A DNA stretch of 64,000 nt from Mastigamoeba balamuthi (GCA_902651635.1 CACRSC010001923.1:67072-131071); one strand, 5' to 3'; numbered from the stretch's first letter, positions 33,279 to 45,183 are shown. Made by a program: numbers and translations. Notes: generated from the letters alone by a model not told the origin.

Positions 33279-34029
33279 AGGGCGACCCTCGGAGGCCTTC
33301 GAGGGAGGGGCACAGCGTGTTGTGTGTGGCCTTACACTGAGAAGCAGGAAGTTACTACCCCAAATCCTGTGTCGTGGAATGCCGTTTTGTCATCACCGCA
33401 GACAAGTTGTCTCCGGCAAATGGAAACGTGAGATGATCTGCGCATCATTGCAGTTTGCAGAAGGAGATAACACAAGACATCTTTTGCAATAGTCTGCCAG
33501 AGAATGTGGTTTATGCTCAGTGCTGGAGGTCAACGTTGCATTGTTCCTGCGGTCGTTCCTCCACAAGCATGATTCCGCCGTATATCCTCTTACCTGCAAA
33601 ATAGCAGAGTTATTGCAACCAGTGAACTCCAGACAATGAAACCATGTTATGTGGCGACCACTTCGCAGCACAACTGAAGGAAAACGCCCGTGAATCATTT
33701 GAACCACTGTGTCTTATCTTTGCACTACATCCAGTTGTTTTCCATAAGGGTGACAGCATGCTGCTCGCTGTGGGTGTGAGAAACAGGGAATATGACCACT
33801 GTTAGCCACACAAGCCTGCAGAGCACTGATCCAATGGTGGAGCTCATCACTGCTGCAAGTGTTGTTGAAGGCAGTTTGGATTGGCGATGTTGGGGACCAC
33901 AAGTGTACTTTGCAATTAGTGCTTGGGATGAGCATCTAACTATGGTATCCTCCTCATCCCCAGCACATGCTTCTCACAGTTTCCACAGGTCCTTAATATG
34001 CTCACCCATGTGAATTGTGCATATGCTGA
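33279..34029. other. Interval without a supported gene
   Basis: Lower-GC sequence between convergent genes. Minus-strand frames at 33393-33707 and 33714-33935 have no recognisable motif. Confidence 0.35.
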
Positions 34030-35877
34030 TCAGCTGCTGCTGGACCTTTCGCGGTATGCCTGAATGTCACTGTGCAGCGTTATGCACTGCACAAGGGGCT
34101 CCTTGGCCATGGGAGCACCTGTCATGGGCGACGTGTTATGGTGCTCCAGCCATTTGCGGATGGCAGCAGCCTCGTACACACATCCGTCTGGCGCCACCAC
34201 AGGGTCCTCCATCAGCTGCAGCGTGATTGGGCACTGGAACGACGCAGGCACCTCGCTTGCCTCACCCTGGCTCGGCTGTGCCAGTGATGCAGGACAACAT
34301 GAGGCTGCTCCTTCTGCTCCGTCACCAGCCACAGGCGATCTAGGCAGGGAAGAGGGCACAGTCACGTGGTCCTTGGTAACGGAACACAGTGCAGCATTCT
34401 GTACAAACAGCAGAAGGGGGCAGTGGTTAGTTTATGGAAGGTCACAAGGGAACACTTGTTAGGGCGGGTGCGAACAAGCAGTGCTAGAAGACTGGCTACG
34501 TCATGCACTGGCTCGTTTATGATCATTCGAACACACTTCTGTTGCTGCACACCTTCAATGGGGTTTCCAGATGCTGCATATCCATTGTGTGGGGGAAGTG
34601 GGTGTGAGATGCTGGTGTATGATGTGAGATGTTTGTTTGCACCACCGAGCACTTTGAGGTTTGTAAGGCTGCCCACCTCTGGGGGCAGCACCGTCAGCTT
34701 GTTGCTGTTGACTGAGGGCACAGGGCCAGTGACACAGCAGTGGTGAGTGCCAGTCAGACGCTGCTGTGTGTGCATTCTGTTGCTGCTGTTCGCACCACTT
34801 AGCCCAGTGAGATTTGTGAGTCTGCCGATCTCTGGGGGCAGTGCCCCCAGCTGGTTGTAGCTGACTTTGGGGGCACATCAGAGGGCCAGACCACATGGGT
34901 TGTGAGTATCAGATGCTGGTGTGTGCTGTCTGTTGTGTGTTGTGTGTGTTGTTCGCACCCCAGAACAGAGTGAGGTTTGTGAGGCTGCCGATCTCTGGGG
35001 GCAGCTCCGTCAGCTGGTTGTAGCTGACTGAGAAGCATAGGGGTCAGAGGGCCAGTGGCACAGGGGTGCTGTTTGATGTTTGCACCACCGATCCCAGTGA
35101 GGTTTGTGAGTCTGCCTATCTCTGAGGGCAGCGCCGTCAGCTGGTTGTCACTGGCTGAGGGGCACAGGGTCGGAGAGCCAGTGGCACAGGTGTAATAAGT
35201 ACCAGATGTTAAATGTTCTGGGTGTTGTTTGTTGTTCGCACCATAGAGCTGAGTTAAGTTTGTTAGCCCTCCGATCTCTGGGGGCAGCGCCGTCAGCTGG
35301 TTGCTGTTGACTGAGGGCCATAACGATCAGAAGGCAGAGTTATATGGATGTCTGCTGTTCGCACCACTGAGCACAGTGAGGTTTGTAAGGTTGCCGATCT
35401 CTGGGGGCAACTCTGTCAGCTGGTTGTTGTTGACTGAGCACAGGGGTCAGAGGGCCAGTGGCACAGAGTGGTGAGTGTCAAGTTTTGATATGTGCTCGAT
35501 CAATGTTCGTACTCCAGAGCTGAGTGAGGCTTGTGAGTCTTCCGATTTCTGGTGGCAGCACCAGAAGCTGGTTTCTGTTGACTGAGGGAGCACAGGAGTC
35601 AGTAGGTAGTGGCACAGAGGTGGTGAGTGTCAGGTCAGGGTCGGTGTGTTGTTTGATATTGGCACCCCATAGATGAGTAAGGTGTGTCAGTCTTCCGATC
35701 TCAGGGGGCAGCGCCGTCAGCTGGTTGTCACCGACTGAGGGGCACAGGGGTCAGAGGGCCAGTGGCACAGGGGCTGCGCAGATGCCCACGGTCGAGATAG
35801 GTGTAGCAGGGCGGCACTTCCTTGATGTAGATGGTGCCGTCTGCGCGGGGGCACGAAAGGCGCACAGCCAGGGCCAT
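34030..35877 (-). CDS. LRR protein with a C-terminal U-box (E3 ubiquitin ligase)
   Basis: Read on the minus strand, the gene opens at the ATG at 35877 (MALAVRLSCPRADGTIYIKE). Eight leucine-rich repeats follow, each about 23 residues (NQLTALPPEIGRLTNLT type), centred near 35710, 35550, 35400, 35270, 35130, 35000, 34835 and 34690. Nearly every repeat is its own exon, flanked by introns that start gtgc(g/a)aac and end cccctcag or similar. A cap segment SGNPIEGVQQQ closes the LRR block. The last exon (ending 34030) has a U-box: ASFQCPITLQLMEDPVV, then YEAAAIRKWL and SPMTG. U-boxes bind E2 enzymes, so this is probably a ubiquitin ligase that uses the LRR to choose substrates. Exon ends in the LRR block are approximate; phases look equal between repeats. 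Confidence 0.8.
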
Positions 35878-36399
35878 GGCTGTACACGGTACAAAATTCG
35901 CAAGCTATTATTACTTCTGCTGGTCGGATTTGGTGTCCAGTGTTGGCCCATATTACGTCAGATTGTCCTGGCCCCTGTGGCTATTTCCTGTGTCCGGAGC
36001 ACAGTGGGACGTGCCTACAAGGGCCTCTATGTCACTGCACAGTCCCTCGTCAAGCGCTGGTCGAATGGCCACCCTTCCGCCACGGGCTGTTGAGTCGCCT
36101 TAGGACCTCGCCTGTAGCCCCCAGCACAGTGCTGCTGGTGGTACTGGGACAACGCTGGCGGGATAGGCAATCCAGGGCCGGTGGATCCACATTGCCTCTT
36201 TCGGGTGTCGCTGCATACTCATTCTTGAACCCTTTCCCCTGGTCCTCATTTCGCGGTTCCTCATCCTGGTCTACACCTATGTGCTTCGCCCAGCGCTCAG
36301 TGGCCGTTGAAGACAGATATCAGTGCATTGTATGTGAAAGGACGCTGTTGGCGCCCATGTGGGTGCTGACGGCGGCAGTGCCTCGGCCTGGCAACGCTG
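35878..36399. other. Interval without a supported gene
   Basis: Upstream flank of the LRR/U-box gene, then sequence with long but unconvincing plus-strand frames. Confidence 0.3.
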
Positions 36400-36620
36400 G
36401 CCCCAGTGCTGCACTGTACGGCGGCTGGGCGAGCCTGCACACCACCACCTCTACGCTACCCGAGCAGCACGCGTCCACGAGTGCCTCGCTGCCCTCGTCG
36501 GCGCCCAGTACGGGTGGCGAGGGACGCTGTCGAGCATGGCCAGAAGGTCCGTCGAGCCCACGAAGCAGGCCGCCACCCTTTTCTGTGGCAAAGGAAGATC
36601 TTGCTGGACGAGACAGACTG
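36400..36620 (-). pseudogene. Fragment of the ankyrin-like PPY-repeat gene
   Basis: On the minus strand this stretch reads VDACCSGSVEVV and LAQPPYS. It aligns over about 200 bases with the middle of the gene at 54091-55538 (VDACCSGSVGVM, LAQPPYSLG). It is out of frame in places and lacks both ends, so it is a relic of a third copy. Confidence 0.6.
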
Positions 36621-36949
36621 GTGCTCGTTGGTGCAAAATCACAGGCTGTGCTCCTCCTACCTCTGGTAGTATGTCAGAAAAAAGCGGTCGGGAACACCGT
36701 GGAGTCCAGGTAATAACCTTGAATTCAAAGCTGAGCTGGCTGCTGGCTGTGCTTCATCCTCCAAAAGGAAGTCAATGTCCTTGTTCCACGAGCTTTGATG
36801 AAACATACATTTTTGACACGCCACCAGGCGCTGCTGAGTCACAGTGTTGTTTGGTCCCCCGAGGGTCGCTCTCGCCTGGTGGGTTCAGGAATCCGCAACG
36901 GTCTTTCTCAGCTGTAGGGACAGGGACCGCAGGGCACCGAGCGGAGGCG

Positions 36950-38000
36950 ATGAGCTCGAGCAGTGTCAGCGAGAAGGCGGGTCCCGGTTCATCCGACCTG
37001 GAGGCCCAGCTGCAGACGGCGTGGCTGCTGTGCAACCACGTGCTGCGCCACACGTCCGACGGCGCAGCCCGCAGCGCTGGCCGCCCGGCATCCGCTTGCT
37101 GTCCCCCCCTGGGCCTCTCCATCAGGTGCCACCGGTACCTTGCCCGTGTGCTGCTGGAGGCGTGCGTGCCCGGGCGCCTGCGCCCCGCCACCCGCGCTCT
37201 GTTCGTGCGCTGCCAGCCCCTCGGCTGGTCCGCTGCCTGTGGGCTGGAGCCCGGCTCTGGCCTCTCGATAGGGCCGTCGGGCACGGCCATCCTGACGTTG
37301 TGCGGGAGCTGGCGCAGCCGCCCTGGTGCCTGAGGAGGACCCTGACGAGTTCTTCCCGAGAGCGGTCAGCATGGCCTTCATGGAAGCGTGCCGAGGCAAC
37401 AAGAGCGCCGTCATCGACGTCCTGATACGGCCGCCGTACAACGCGGCTGAGGACCCGCTTGCCGTGGACTCGGCCATCAACGAAGCCTGCCGGTACAACT
37501 GCAAGTCGTCCCTGGTGGCGCTCCTGAGGATCGTGGGGAGGTGGTTTTTGCCAGTCTTCCTGGTCAAGGCGTGCACGTATGGGGATGCTGACGTCGTGGA
37601 CCTCCTCTCCAAGCCGCCGTTCAGCATGGGTCATGCGGAGGCCGTGGCTGACAACTGCTCTGCTTTTCGCATGGCATTCCAAAGGGGAAGGCGTGCCACC
37701 GAGGTTGCCAGGGCTCTTGTTCGTCTGCCGTACTCTGTCACGAAGGAGGACCTTGCAGCAAAGAGCTTACAGCATTTTGGACTGCAGTTGCAGATGCACA
37801 GGCTCCCCTCTGTCAGCACTTTGGACAAGCACTGGCATCGCCAGGGGAACAATCGGCTTCTTATCGACACTAAATGGTCAACGCCAGGCGGGGCTCTGAA
37901 CCAGTCTGAGTGCAATACTCAGATGGCGCCCGACCTTCAAGAGGAACGTGCGGTGGGGGAATTGTGGGGGGCTGACGTTCTGAGCCGCAGACTCAAGTGA
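36950..38000 (+). pseudogene. Ankyrin-like PPY-repeat gene copy with internal deletion
   Basis: The start ATG (36950) and about 130 bases before it match the promoter and head of the intact copy at 54091-55538 (SDLEAQLQTAWLL, SIRCHRYLARVLLEACVPGR). Just after WSAACGLEPGS the sequence jumps to the region that reads PLDRAV in the intact copy, so a central block is missing. The frame then changes twice before PDEFFPRAVSMAFMEAC. From there it stays open to 38000, through repeats VIDVLIRPPYN and VVDLLSKPPFS. The end also differs from the intact copy. Probably a pseudogene; a short spliced product cannot be excluded. Its 3' two thirds (from 37360) are duplicated at 38501 by a contig overlap. Confidence 0.6.
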
Positions 38001-38499
38001 GCTGGGCTTCCCGCCTGGTGGAGATTCCTCTCGCGCCGAATCGTTCCTCAGATTCTGCCACGTGTGTTGTGCTGTGCTGTTGTGCTGCTCGCCGATCCCC
38101 CGTCTACTGACGAGCCGATGGACTTCCCCGACGATTTGAGTTGCGACATAAAAGGCGAGCGCGCGCAGGACGCCGTGCGCTGCCTGTGCGAGAAGCTCGA
38201 GGCAGTCCCCGCAGAACAGCGGGAGTCACAGCTGGTTCTCCTCTTCGACCTCGGCACCGCCGCCAGAGCTTTCCGGACGCTCTCCGGGGCCTACGCCCTC
38301 GAAGCGATCAGGGGCGACCCACTCAAGGCGCACGTGGTGCTCCTGTGCCCCATGGGCTACGCCGTGCAAGAGCAGGAGAAGGGAGAGAAAGCCGAGGCCG
38401 AGGAGCAGGAGAAGCAGCAGGAGATGGGGCAAATCCAGAAGCTGCCGTTCTTCTCGTCGGGCCACTACGTGTGCTGCAGATCGAACCTGTCCGGCGCGA
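37360..38499. repeat. Contig-overlap duplicate (copy 1), 1140 bases
   Basis: Repeated at 38501-39640 with a single n at 38500 as the junction. It spans the end of the ankyrin-like copy and the first 382 bases of the PIN-like/HTH gene, so the apparent second ankyrin ORF (38512-39141) and the truncated gene head at 38118-38499 are artefacts. Confidence 0.9.
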
Positions 38500-39258
38500 N
38501 GAGCGGTCAGCATGGCCTTCATGGAAGCGTGCCGAGGCAACAAGAGCGCCGTCATCGACGTCCTGATACGGCCGCCGTACAACGCGGCTGAGGACCCGCT
38601 TGCCGTGGACTCGGCCATCAACGAAGCCTGCCGGTACAACTGCAAGTCGTCCCTGGTGGCGCTCCTGAGGATCGTGGGGAGGTGGTTTTTGCCAGTCTTC
38701 CTGGTCAAGGCGTGCACGTATGGGGATGCTGACGTCGTGGACCTCCTCTCCAAGCCGCCGTTCAGCATGGGTCATGCGGAGGCCGTGGCTGACAACTGCT
38801 CTGCTTTTCGCATGGCATTCCAAAGGGGAAGGCGTGCCACCGAGGTTGCCAGGGCTCTTGTTCGTCTGCCGTACTCTGTCACGAAGGAGGACCTTGCAGC
38901 AAAGAGCTTACAGCATTTTGGACTGCAGTTGCAGATGCACAGGCTCCCCTCTGTCAGCACTTTGGACAAGCACTGGCATCGCCAGGGGAACAATCGGCTT
39001 CTTATCGACACTAAATGGTCAACGCCAGGCGGGGCTCTGAACCAGTCTGAGTGCAATACTCAGATGGCGCCCGACCTTCAAGAGGAACGTGCGGTGGGGG
39101 AATTGTGGGGGGCTGACGTTCTGAGCCGCAGACTCAAGTGAGCTGGGCTTCCCGCCTGGTGGAGATTCCTCTCGCGCCGAATCGTTCCTCAGATTCTGCC
39201 ACGTGTGTTGTGCTGTGCTGTTGTGCTGCTCGCCGATCCCCCGTCTACTGACGAGCCG

Positions 39259-40233
39259 ATGGACTTCCCCGACGATTTGAGTTGCGACATAAAAGGCGAG
39301 CGCGCGCAGGACGCCGTGCGCTGCCTGTGCGAGAAGCTCGAGGCAGTCCCCGCAGAACAGCGGGAGTCACAGCTGGTTCTCCTCTTCGACCTCGGCACCG
39401 CCGCCAGAGCTTTCCGGACGCTCTCCGGGGCCTACGCCCTCGAAGCGATCAGGGGCGACCCACTCAAGGCGCACGTGGTGCTCCTGTGCCCCATGGGCTA
39501 CGCCGTGCAAGAGCAGGAGAAGGGAGAGAAAGCCGAGGCCGAGGAGCAGGAGAAGCAGCAGGAGATGGGGCAAATCCAGAAGCTGCCGTTCTTCTCGTCG
39601 GGCCACTACGTGTGCTGCAGATCGAACCTGTCCGGCGCGACGGCAACGGTCCAGGCGTACGTGACACAGGCTGTGGCAGCGCGTGTGCCGTGGGTGAAGA
39701 TGGAGGTGGTCTCGGACGACGCCCTGGCCGAGGAGGCCTGCACGATGGCGCAGCTGGGCAGGCCCGCCCCCGTTGACGCCCTCAGCGCACAGGCGTTCGT
39801 GACTAAGCACAGACTCGCCTTCGAGCCCGCCGACATGGACGACGACGAGCTGCGCGAGATCTACCAGAGGCAGTGGCGGGGCAAAGGCAAGAGCGTGGCA
39901 GACCTGCTCGCCAAGATCAAAGACAAGGTGCAGTGCAGCCAGAGCTCCTTGACCAAGTGGGTCGGGCCGACGGGCCCCGAGGACGCGGAGGCCAGGGCCA
40001 GGGCCAGGGCCAATCCCTCCATTGGGCGCAGGGCGGTGGTCGCGTGGCTCGAAGCTGAGAACAGCGGAAAGCAGGACGACCTGGCTGTCTTCATCGTCCG
40101 AAANNNNNNNNNNNNNNNNNNNNNNNNNGTACCCCCAGTACCCCCAGCACCCCCAGCACCCCAGTCCCGGTCATGCGACTCGCTGACCAGCCCCTGTGCC
40201 GAAGCTCTCCACACTGTTTTCGTGCTGGAATAG
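39259..40233 (+). CDS. PIN-like/HTH family protein 1 (runs into a gap)
   Basis: First of three related genes in the window whose family I cannot name. The start ATG at 39259 gives MDFPDDLSCDIKGERAQDA. The N-terminal half alternates hydrophobic strands and helices: LVLLFDLGTAARAF, AHVVLLCP, then a Lys/Glu-rich insert (EQEKGEKAEAEEQEKQQE), SGATATVQAYVTQA and MEVVSDDALAEEA. This order resembles PIN/NYN-like nuclease folds, but some expected acidic residues are absent. The C-terminal half has LREIYQRQWRGKGKS...SSLTKWVG...RRAVVAWL, the helix-turn-helix-like unit shared with 40481-41298 and 61560-63019. No intron is seen. The 25-n gap at 40104-40128 and a CCCCCAGTA repeat follow, so the frame and end after 40103 are uncertain. 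Confidence 0.55.
   Translation: MDFPDDLSCDIKGERAQDAVRCLCEKLEAVPAEQRESQLVLLFDLGTAARAFRTLSGAYALEAIRGDPLKAHVVLLCPMGYAVQEQEKGEKAEAEEQEKQQEMGQIQKLPFFSSGHYVCCRSNLSGATATVQAYVTQAVAARVPWVKMEVVSDDALAEEACTMAQLGRPAPVDALSAQAFVTKHRLAFEPADMDDDELREIYQRQWRGKGKSVADLLAKIKDKVQCSQSSLTKWVGPTGPEDAEARARARANPSIGRRAVVAWLEAENSGKQDDLAVFIVRXXXXXXXXXVPPVPPAPPAPQSRSCDSLTSPCAEALHTVFVLE
40104..40128. other. Assembly gap (25 n) next to a CCCCCAGTA repeat
   Basis: Unknown bases. The right flank (40129-40163) is a short tandem repeat of CCCCCAGTA/CCCCCAGCA, a likely cause of assembly failure. Confidence 0.99.
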
Positions 40234-40480
40234 GGAGCCCTCCTGAGTCAGCGCGTAGAGGCCTAGACGATCGCGCATGTGGGGGGCTGGCGAGGTGGAT
40301 GTCTGCCCCTGGCGGGAGATTTTGGGCCAGCAGTCAAGTAGTCAAAGCTGTAGGGAATCAACAGTCTTGTGTTTTTTCTTTCGAAACCCAACAGGCAACG
40401 CGACTGAGCCGCACAGCACCGGCCCCACCGCTGTTGTCGCGAGAGCATCGACCAGCAGCCTCGGCCGCCACACCAAGAAG

Positions 40481-41298
40481 ATGGACTCTGTTCTCCCGAC
40501 CTTTGACGTGCGCATGGCCGTCGCCCACGTCAGGGAAGCCCTGCAGCGCGATCTCCAGCAGCGCAGGGACTCGGTCCTGCTGCTCCTCGTGGACGCCGAC
40601 ACCGCCGGCAGAGCCCTCGGCGAGTTTGCCCGGTCGCAGCGCAATCTCCCCGTACGCCTGCGTCACCTGCGCATTCAGTTCGAGTGGTAGAGACGTTCAC
40701 ACGCCTGAACGAATTCTCTTTGTTTTCGCGATTGAATCTTCCGTGCACATTCAGTTTTCGAAAACGTGGGTTGAGCCACACTGTTGTTTGCGTGTGCTGA
40801 CGCTGTTATGCGCGGCAGGAGACGACGCACGTGATCTTTTTCGGCCGTGCCGAGAGCATTCCGAACGAGCCTGCTCGGACCTTGGCGGCCTTTCCCTCGG
40901 GCTGTGCCGTGCCCAGCAGGACCGGGGCCAAGGGCGCTGCCATCGCTAACATGGCGTATGCGGCACCGGAGCTGGCCACGAGCGTCCCCATGGGCAGTTT
41001 GCAAGTCGTCTCCGCGGACCCCAGAGTCCTGGAGATCAGCCTGATGGCAACGGTGGTCGGCAGAGACACCACGCAGTTCTTCACCTTGCTCGGAATAGAA
41101 GCGCAGGAGCCCAGTGACGCTGATTTGAAGATCGCCTTCGAGGAGCGTTGGAAGGGCTCTCAGAAGCAATTCATAGAGATCTACGGGGAGGGAATCACCG
41201 GAAGCATGCTCTCGGACTGGAAGGAAAACCGGGTGACCAAACCCGCAAACCACAAGGCTGTTCGCTCTGCTATCTGGAGGTGCCTCGACCACAACTGA
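40481..41298 (+). CDS. PIN-like/HTH family protein 2
   Basis: Two exons, 40481-40651 and 40819-41298, join in phase 0 to 216 residues; the intron 40652-40818 starts gtacgc and has tgctgac before cggcag. The N-terminal domain reads VLLLLVDADTAGRAL (strand with Asp), TTHVIFFGRAES, SRTGAKGAAIANMAYAA and LQVVSADPRVLEI. The order strand-Asp, strand, helix with GAKGAA, strand-S-x-D matches NYN/PIN-like domains in outline. The C-terminal domain is LKIAFEERWKGSQKQFIEIY...MLSDWKEN...HKAVRSAI, a helix-turn-helix-like unit. This is the cleanest member of the family and the best one for a structure prediction. RNA cleavage coupled to nucleic-acid binding is possible but is only inference. Confidence 0.65.
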
Positions 41299-41624
41299 TT
41301 TCAGGCAGGGACGACCTGAGCTCGTTCGAGTGAATGAACAAGAGCATTGACAACACATGACACATGTTGGTGTTGCCGTGTTTGGATTCCGGTCTCATTG
41401 GTGTTGGAGTGCTGCCCGCCGAGTGCTTGTTACCATAATATGCAAGAGAACAGTCTCTCCAAGAGCCTGACTGAATTCAACGCTGCTGTTGTTCATGTCA
41501 GGAGGATAGTGGCAATATGTATGCCGTTAAATGGGACGAAGCACACCCTGCGCTACACTCCTGCAGTGGTATTAAAACCCCACCCAACGGGTGCCCAGCG
41601 AAAAGTGCTGCAGCAGTCTGCCTG
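41299..41624. other. Convergent intergenic interval
   Basis: 326 bases between two genes that end toward each other. No gene or clear poly(A) signal is seen. Confidence 0.4.
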
Positions 41625-42999
41625 TTAACACTTGGAGCGCAGCCTGATCTGCGAGAGCATGCCATCCACAGAGCCCTTGCGTTCCAGTGCCGCTCTCATC
41701 TTCTCCAGGTCGTCTGCCAGCTGCGCCTCGTACCCCCGTAGCAACGAGCACGCCGCGGGGTCCTCTCTCAGTGCCCCTGCCTTTGCGAGGAACGGCTCCC
41801 TGACTTTGCGCTCGATGTCCTCCTGCATCTGCTCGGCTGTCTTGTACCCTCCGGGCCACACGCACGGGGGCCCCGGCCCCGGCGAGAACTTGTCGTAGAT
41901 GGCCTTGTAGCCCTCCTCCAGCACGGTGCACAGCTCGAACAGCGCCAGGACGCGTGCTGGGGCCTCGTAGGGGGCGCCAGCGGCCAGTGAGGCCGACAGG
42001 GCGAGCAGCTCGCGGGAGAGCAGCAGAATGAAGTCGCTCCAGTACACAATGCGGCGCCACTCGGCCGGGATCGACTCCACGCCGTAGTACGCGCCTGCCA
42101 GCTGCCCGAATATCGCTGCCGTGGTGTCCGCGTCCTCCCCGAGGTTGGCGAGCATCAGTGCGCCCTCCCTGAGTGTGTCCGAGTGTTTTGTTGAGCTTAC
42201 AAGTTGTGTGCAATTGAGTAGTCCGAGTGTGCTGTGCGTACTCGAACGTGGAGGACCTGCTGAAGGCCCACAGGACAGCCTCGAGGGCGCCGTGGGCCGA
42301 CCCGTAGTTGCGGATCTCCGGGGGGCTCTTGCGGGCGTAGCTGCCGAGCGCCACGTCACGGACCTCTGGGCACAGCGGCTCCGCGTCCCAGTGCCCCGCG
42401 TCGAGCCCCGCGGGCACGAAGAGCCTCCCGGGCTGCAGGAGCTGCTCCCTGGTCGCCCCCTGCAGCGCCCCGACGAGCAGCCCCGCGAAGTACCTGCAGG
42501 CGTCGGCGCAGACGGCCCCCGGGTGCGTCGTCTCCGCGGAGCTCCTCGCGGCCTCGCGGACCGCGGACCGCGCGTCGTGCGCGTACGCGAGGGCCACGGG
42601 CGCCAGGCGCATCAGCGACCCGTTGCCCGCGGAGACCGCCGTGGCGCTCGCAGCGTCCGCGGACCCGCGGGCCGCTCTGCGAGGGTCGAGGGCCGCGCGG
42701 GTCTGGACGCCCGCGTCGAAGCACCTGCCGTTGCTGGCGAGGTGCCCGCAGCGGTACCAGCGGCCCAGGACCGCCAGGGCGTCTGCGGGGTCGAGGGCCG
42801 AGCGGGAGAGGAGGCTCTGGGCGAGGCAGAGGGCCTGGGAGGTGTCGTCGGTCCACTGGCCAGCCAGCAGCGCGAACTTGCCGCCCCCGACGATCGTCGT
42901 CAGCGGGGCGAACGACGAGGGCCGCAGGAACTCGGTGGCTGTGCCCAGGGCGTCGCCGGCAGCGAGGCCCAGCAGACACCCCTCGTATCTCTGCTGCAT
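41625..42999 (-). CDS. ADP-ribosylglycohydrolase family protein
   Basis: ARH/DraG-like hydrolase that removes ADP-ribose from proteins or small molecules with two bound Mg ions. Exons 42999-42242 and 42168-41625 give 433 residues; the 73-nt intron starts gtacgc and ends actcag. Family motifs are in order: [10 protein letters not shown] near the N-terminus, [11 protein letters not shown] (metal ligands), [27 protein letters not shown] and, after the intron, [22 protein letters not shown] (metal ligands). All catalytic acidic residues appear present. A C-terminal extension of about 120 residues ([18 protein letters not shown] region) follows the core. It faces the PIN-like/HTH gene 2 convergently. 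Confidence 0.9.
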
Positions 43000-43923
43000 C
43001 GTCGGCGCCTGCGGATAACAAAAAAGTAACTGAGCGGAGAGCTCTCTGTCGCTGGTGGTCTATTTATAGCTGCATTTCGCCGAACGTTTGAGGAAAAAGA
43101 GGTCCTCAGCTGCAGCTGATTATCCCCAACGATCCCGCTGGAGCGAGGTTGAGAGCTGGGACTGCGGGGAAGACGATGGCGGCGGGGGGAGGCAGAAAAC
43201 GTCACACGGATACTAGGCCGATATTTCTGTGCTAATATTAAGAAGACATAAACGGTCGGTTGTGCCGCCCACCGATGCACAACGGGGTCTCCTCGCTCCC
43301 ACAACGAGCCCTGGCGGTGTTAGCTGCCCCCTTGTCTGCTCTGCGCAGCACGGCAGTGTGGAGGATGAGCTGCCTCGCGCTCATCGACCTGCGGTGAGCA
43401 GATTTGTCCCCCATTTTCAAGTGGCTTTGATCCCAACCGTCTTCGAGTCTGAGAAGCAGCCACTCCCATGTGTCGCGCCAGTCACAGCAACGCATAATTC
43501 CTTCATGCTGCCCTTCGGGGCGCTGACACCGCCAGAGCCCTCGGCGAGTTTGCCGGATAGCACAATCTTCTGTACGCCCGCGATACCCCCCACTAAAAGA
43601 CATTGACAAAATGTACACATGTATGATTTAAATGAGTAAATCCAGATAGAAGCGGGTCACATGAATGAATATATGAAGATAATCGCTATTATTTCAATTT
43701 AATCTGCTGGATATCAATTCCTTCTGCTTCTACAAGGTGGAAGAATGTGATTGAATCATCTGTGCCTGTATGTGGGTAGTAAAGGGACATATTTTCTGTC
43801 CTTTTAGCTAGAGCACTTTGCTGATTGTGGGAATAAATATCACTTTATTTGCCTAAGGTAGAATTCACATGCATTGAAGAAAAGACAGTCCAACAACCGT
43901 AACTTGGGGTTCACTCTCTCAAA
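43000..43923. other. Upstream flank with a short relic of the PIN-like/HTH family
   Basis: 43520-43590 matches part of PIN-like gene 2 (GACACCGCCAGAGCCCTCGG, then CGAGTTTGCC) but has no open gene around it. The rest drops to AT-rich sequence toward the transposon fossils. The ADP-ribosylglycohydrolase promoter should lie just right of 42999. Confidence 0.45.
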
Positions 43924-44906
43924 TCAAGAAAGAATGTCCTCCAACAGGCTGAAGAGTTCTTCAATGGTGCATCTGAACAGAATAACATTGTTGATATAGA
44001 CTAGAATATGTTCCCATGTCAGTCCACAAAAGGTCCATAAAGCACTGAATGTCACTGGCACATTTATCAGACCAAAGCTCAGAACCTCGTACTCAAAATG
44101 CCCATCTCTGGTACTAAAAGCTGTTCTCTTATGACTTCTCTTTGCTGTCTTGATCTTGTTGTATCCACTTAGTCTGTTTAAGGTCATAAAGAACTTTCAA
44201 CCATGCATGGACTCCAAGACTTCGTCAATGCATGGTAGAGGGTACATATTGCTTGAATTATATAGGAAGACATGCTTAGGAATGCAAAATAATGCAGAAG
44301 ACGACTTCATGGGTCCCACTCTCGTAGATCCAACTGGCTCTGATGTCAATCTGTCTCATCCTCTGGTAGCAGCTCCCTCTGGTTGAACTGCTGCAAGCAT
44401 AAACATTGGCTCTGGCTGGCCTGCTCAAGGACCTGCTATTGGCTAACACCTTGTGCGAGATAAAATATTGTATTGTTGGTCAGGTTATTGGCCATACAGA
44501 CTTGCCAAATCAGTTGATCCTTTACTTGGACATCTCATGTCATCAAGGCTGTAATGCTGTTCTGAAGCTGCTGCACTGCTGGTACTGCTGGCTGTTTGGA
44601 TTGCCAAGGTAGTGATCAAGGTGTTGGCTGAAGTGGATCCCTGCTTTTCTGGGTAGCAACATTCCCCTGTCTTGTTTTGGCACTAAGACTAATGGTGCCT
44701 GAAACCTGTTTGGGATGCCTGGGCAGTTTCGCTGTCATTTCACAGAACTGGCACAGAATGGAACAGGCTAACACTGTATGACCATGCTGCTGGCATCGGA
44801 AATAGCACTGTGGGGCAGACAGCACTAGGAAAACCCGGTCAGACTTCTCTGAAACTGTACTTAGACCGTTTTCGATCAGTGCTATTGTAGTTGTAGCATG
44901 CTGCAT
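43924..44906 (-). mobile_element. Broken Ty3/gypsy-type LTR retrotransposon fossil
   Basis: A short minus-strand stretch (43924-44187) resembles the reverse transcriptase of Ty3/gypsy elements. A second stretch (about 44616-44906) resembles a Gag zinc knuckle. Both are small pieces of a heavily decayed element; I see no flanking long terminal repeats. It looks old and clearly broken, with several breaks. Base composition is much lower in GC than the host genes. Confidence 0.6.
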
Positions 44907-45183
44907 TGTTGTATGGGCCTTCCAGACCTGGTGTTGTTCATGAAGGATATGCTTAAGGGTGAATGCCTGGGGCAGTGTCTTTGATCATCCCATTCAAGTT
45001 TCTTTCTGAACTTGTTAACCATCAATGAACAACTTCACCCAGCAAAACCATGGCTCCAGCGAATTATTTGGTGGTTTAAAACGACCAATAAATGTCTCGC
45101 ACAGTACCACATTTTTTGATTAGCCTCCAGTTTTGGACCCGAATACTCGCGGTAGTCTCACACAACTTTCCGAAGTCGGATTT

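Noticed and set aside
34362-34775. Single 137-codon minus-strand ORF as a separate gene
   Set aside because: It reads through an intron of the LRR/U-box gene; the first part is an LRR exon and the middle part is the LRR cap exon.
38118-39141. Second ankyrin-like gene and a truncated PIN-like gene as true tandem duplicates
   Set aside because: Exact repeat across a single n; explained by a contig overlap.
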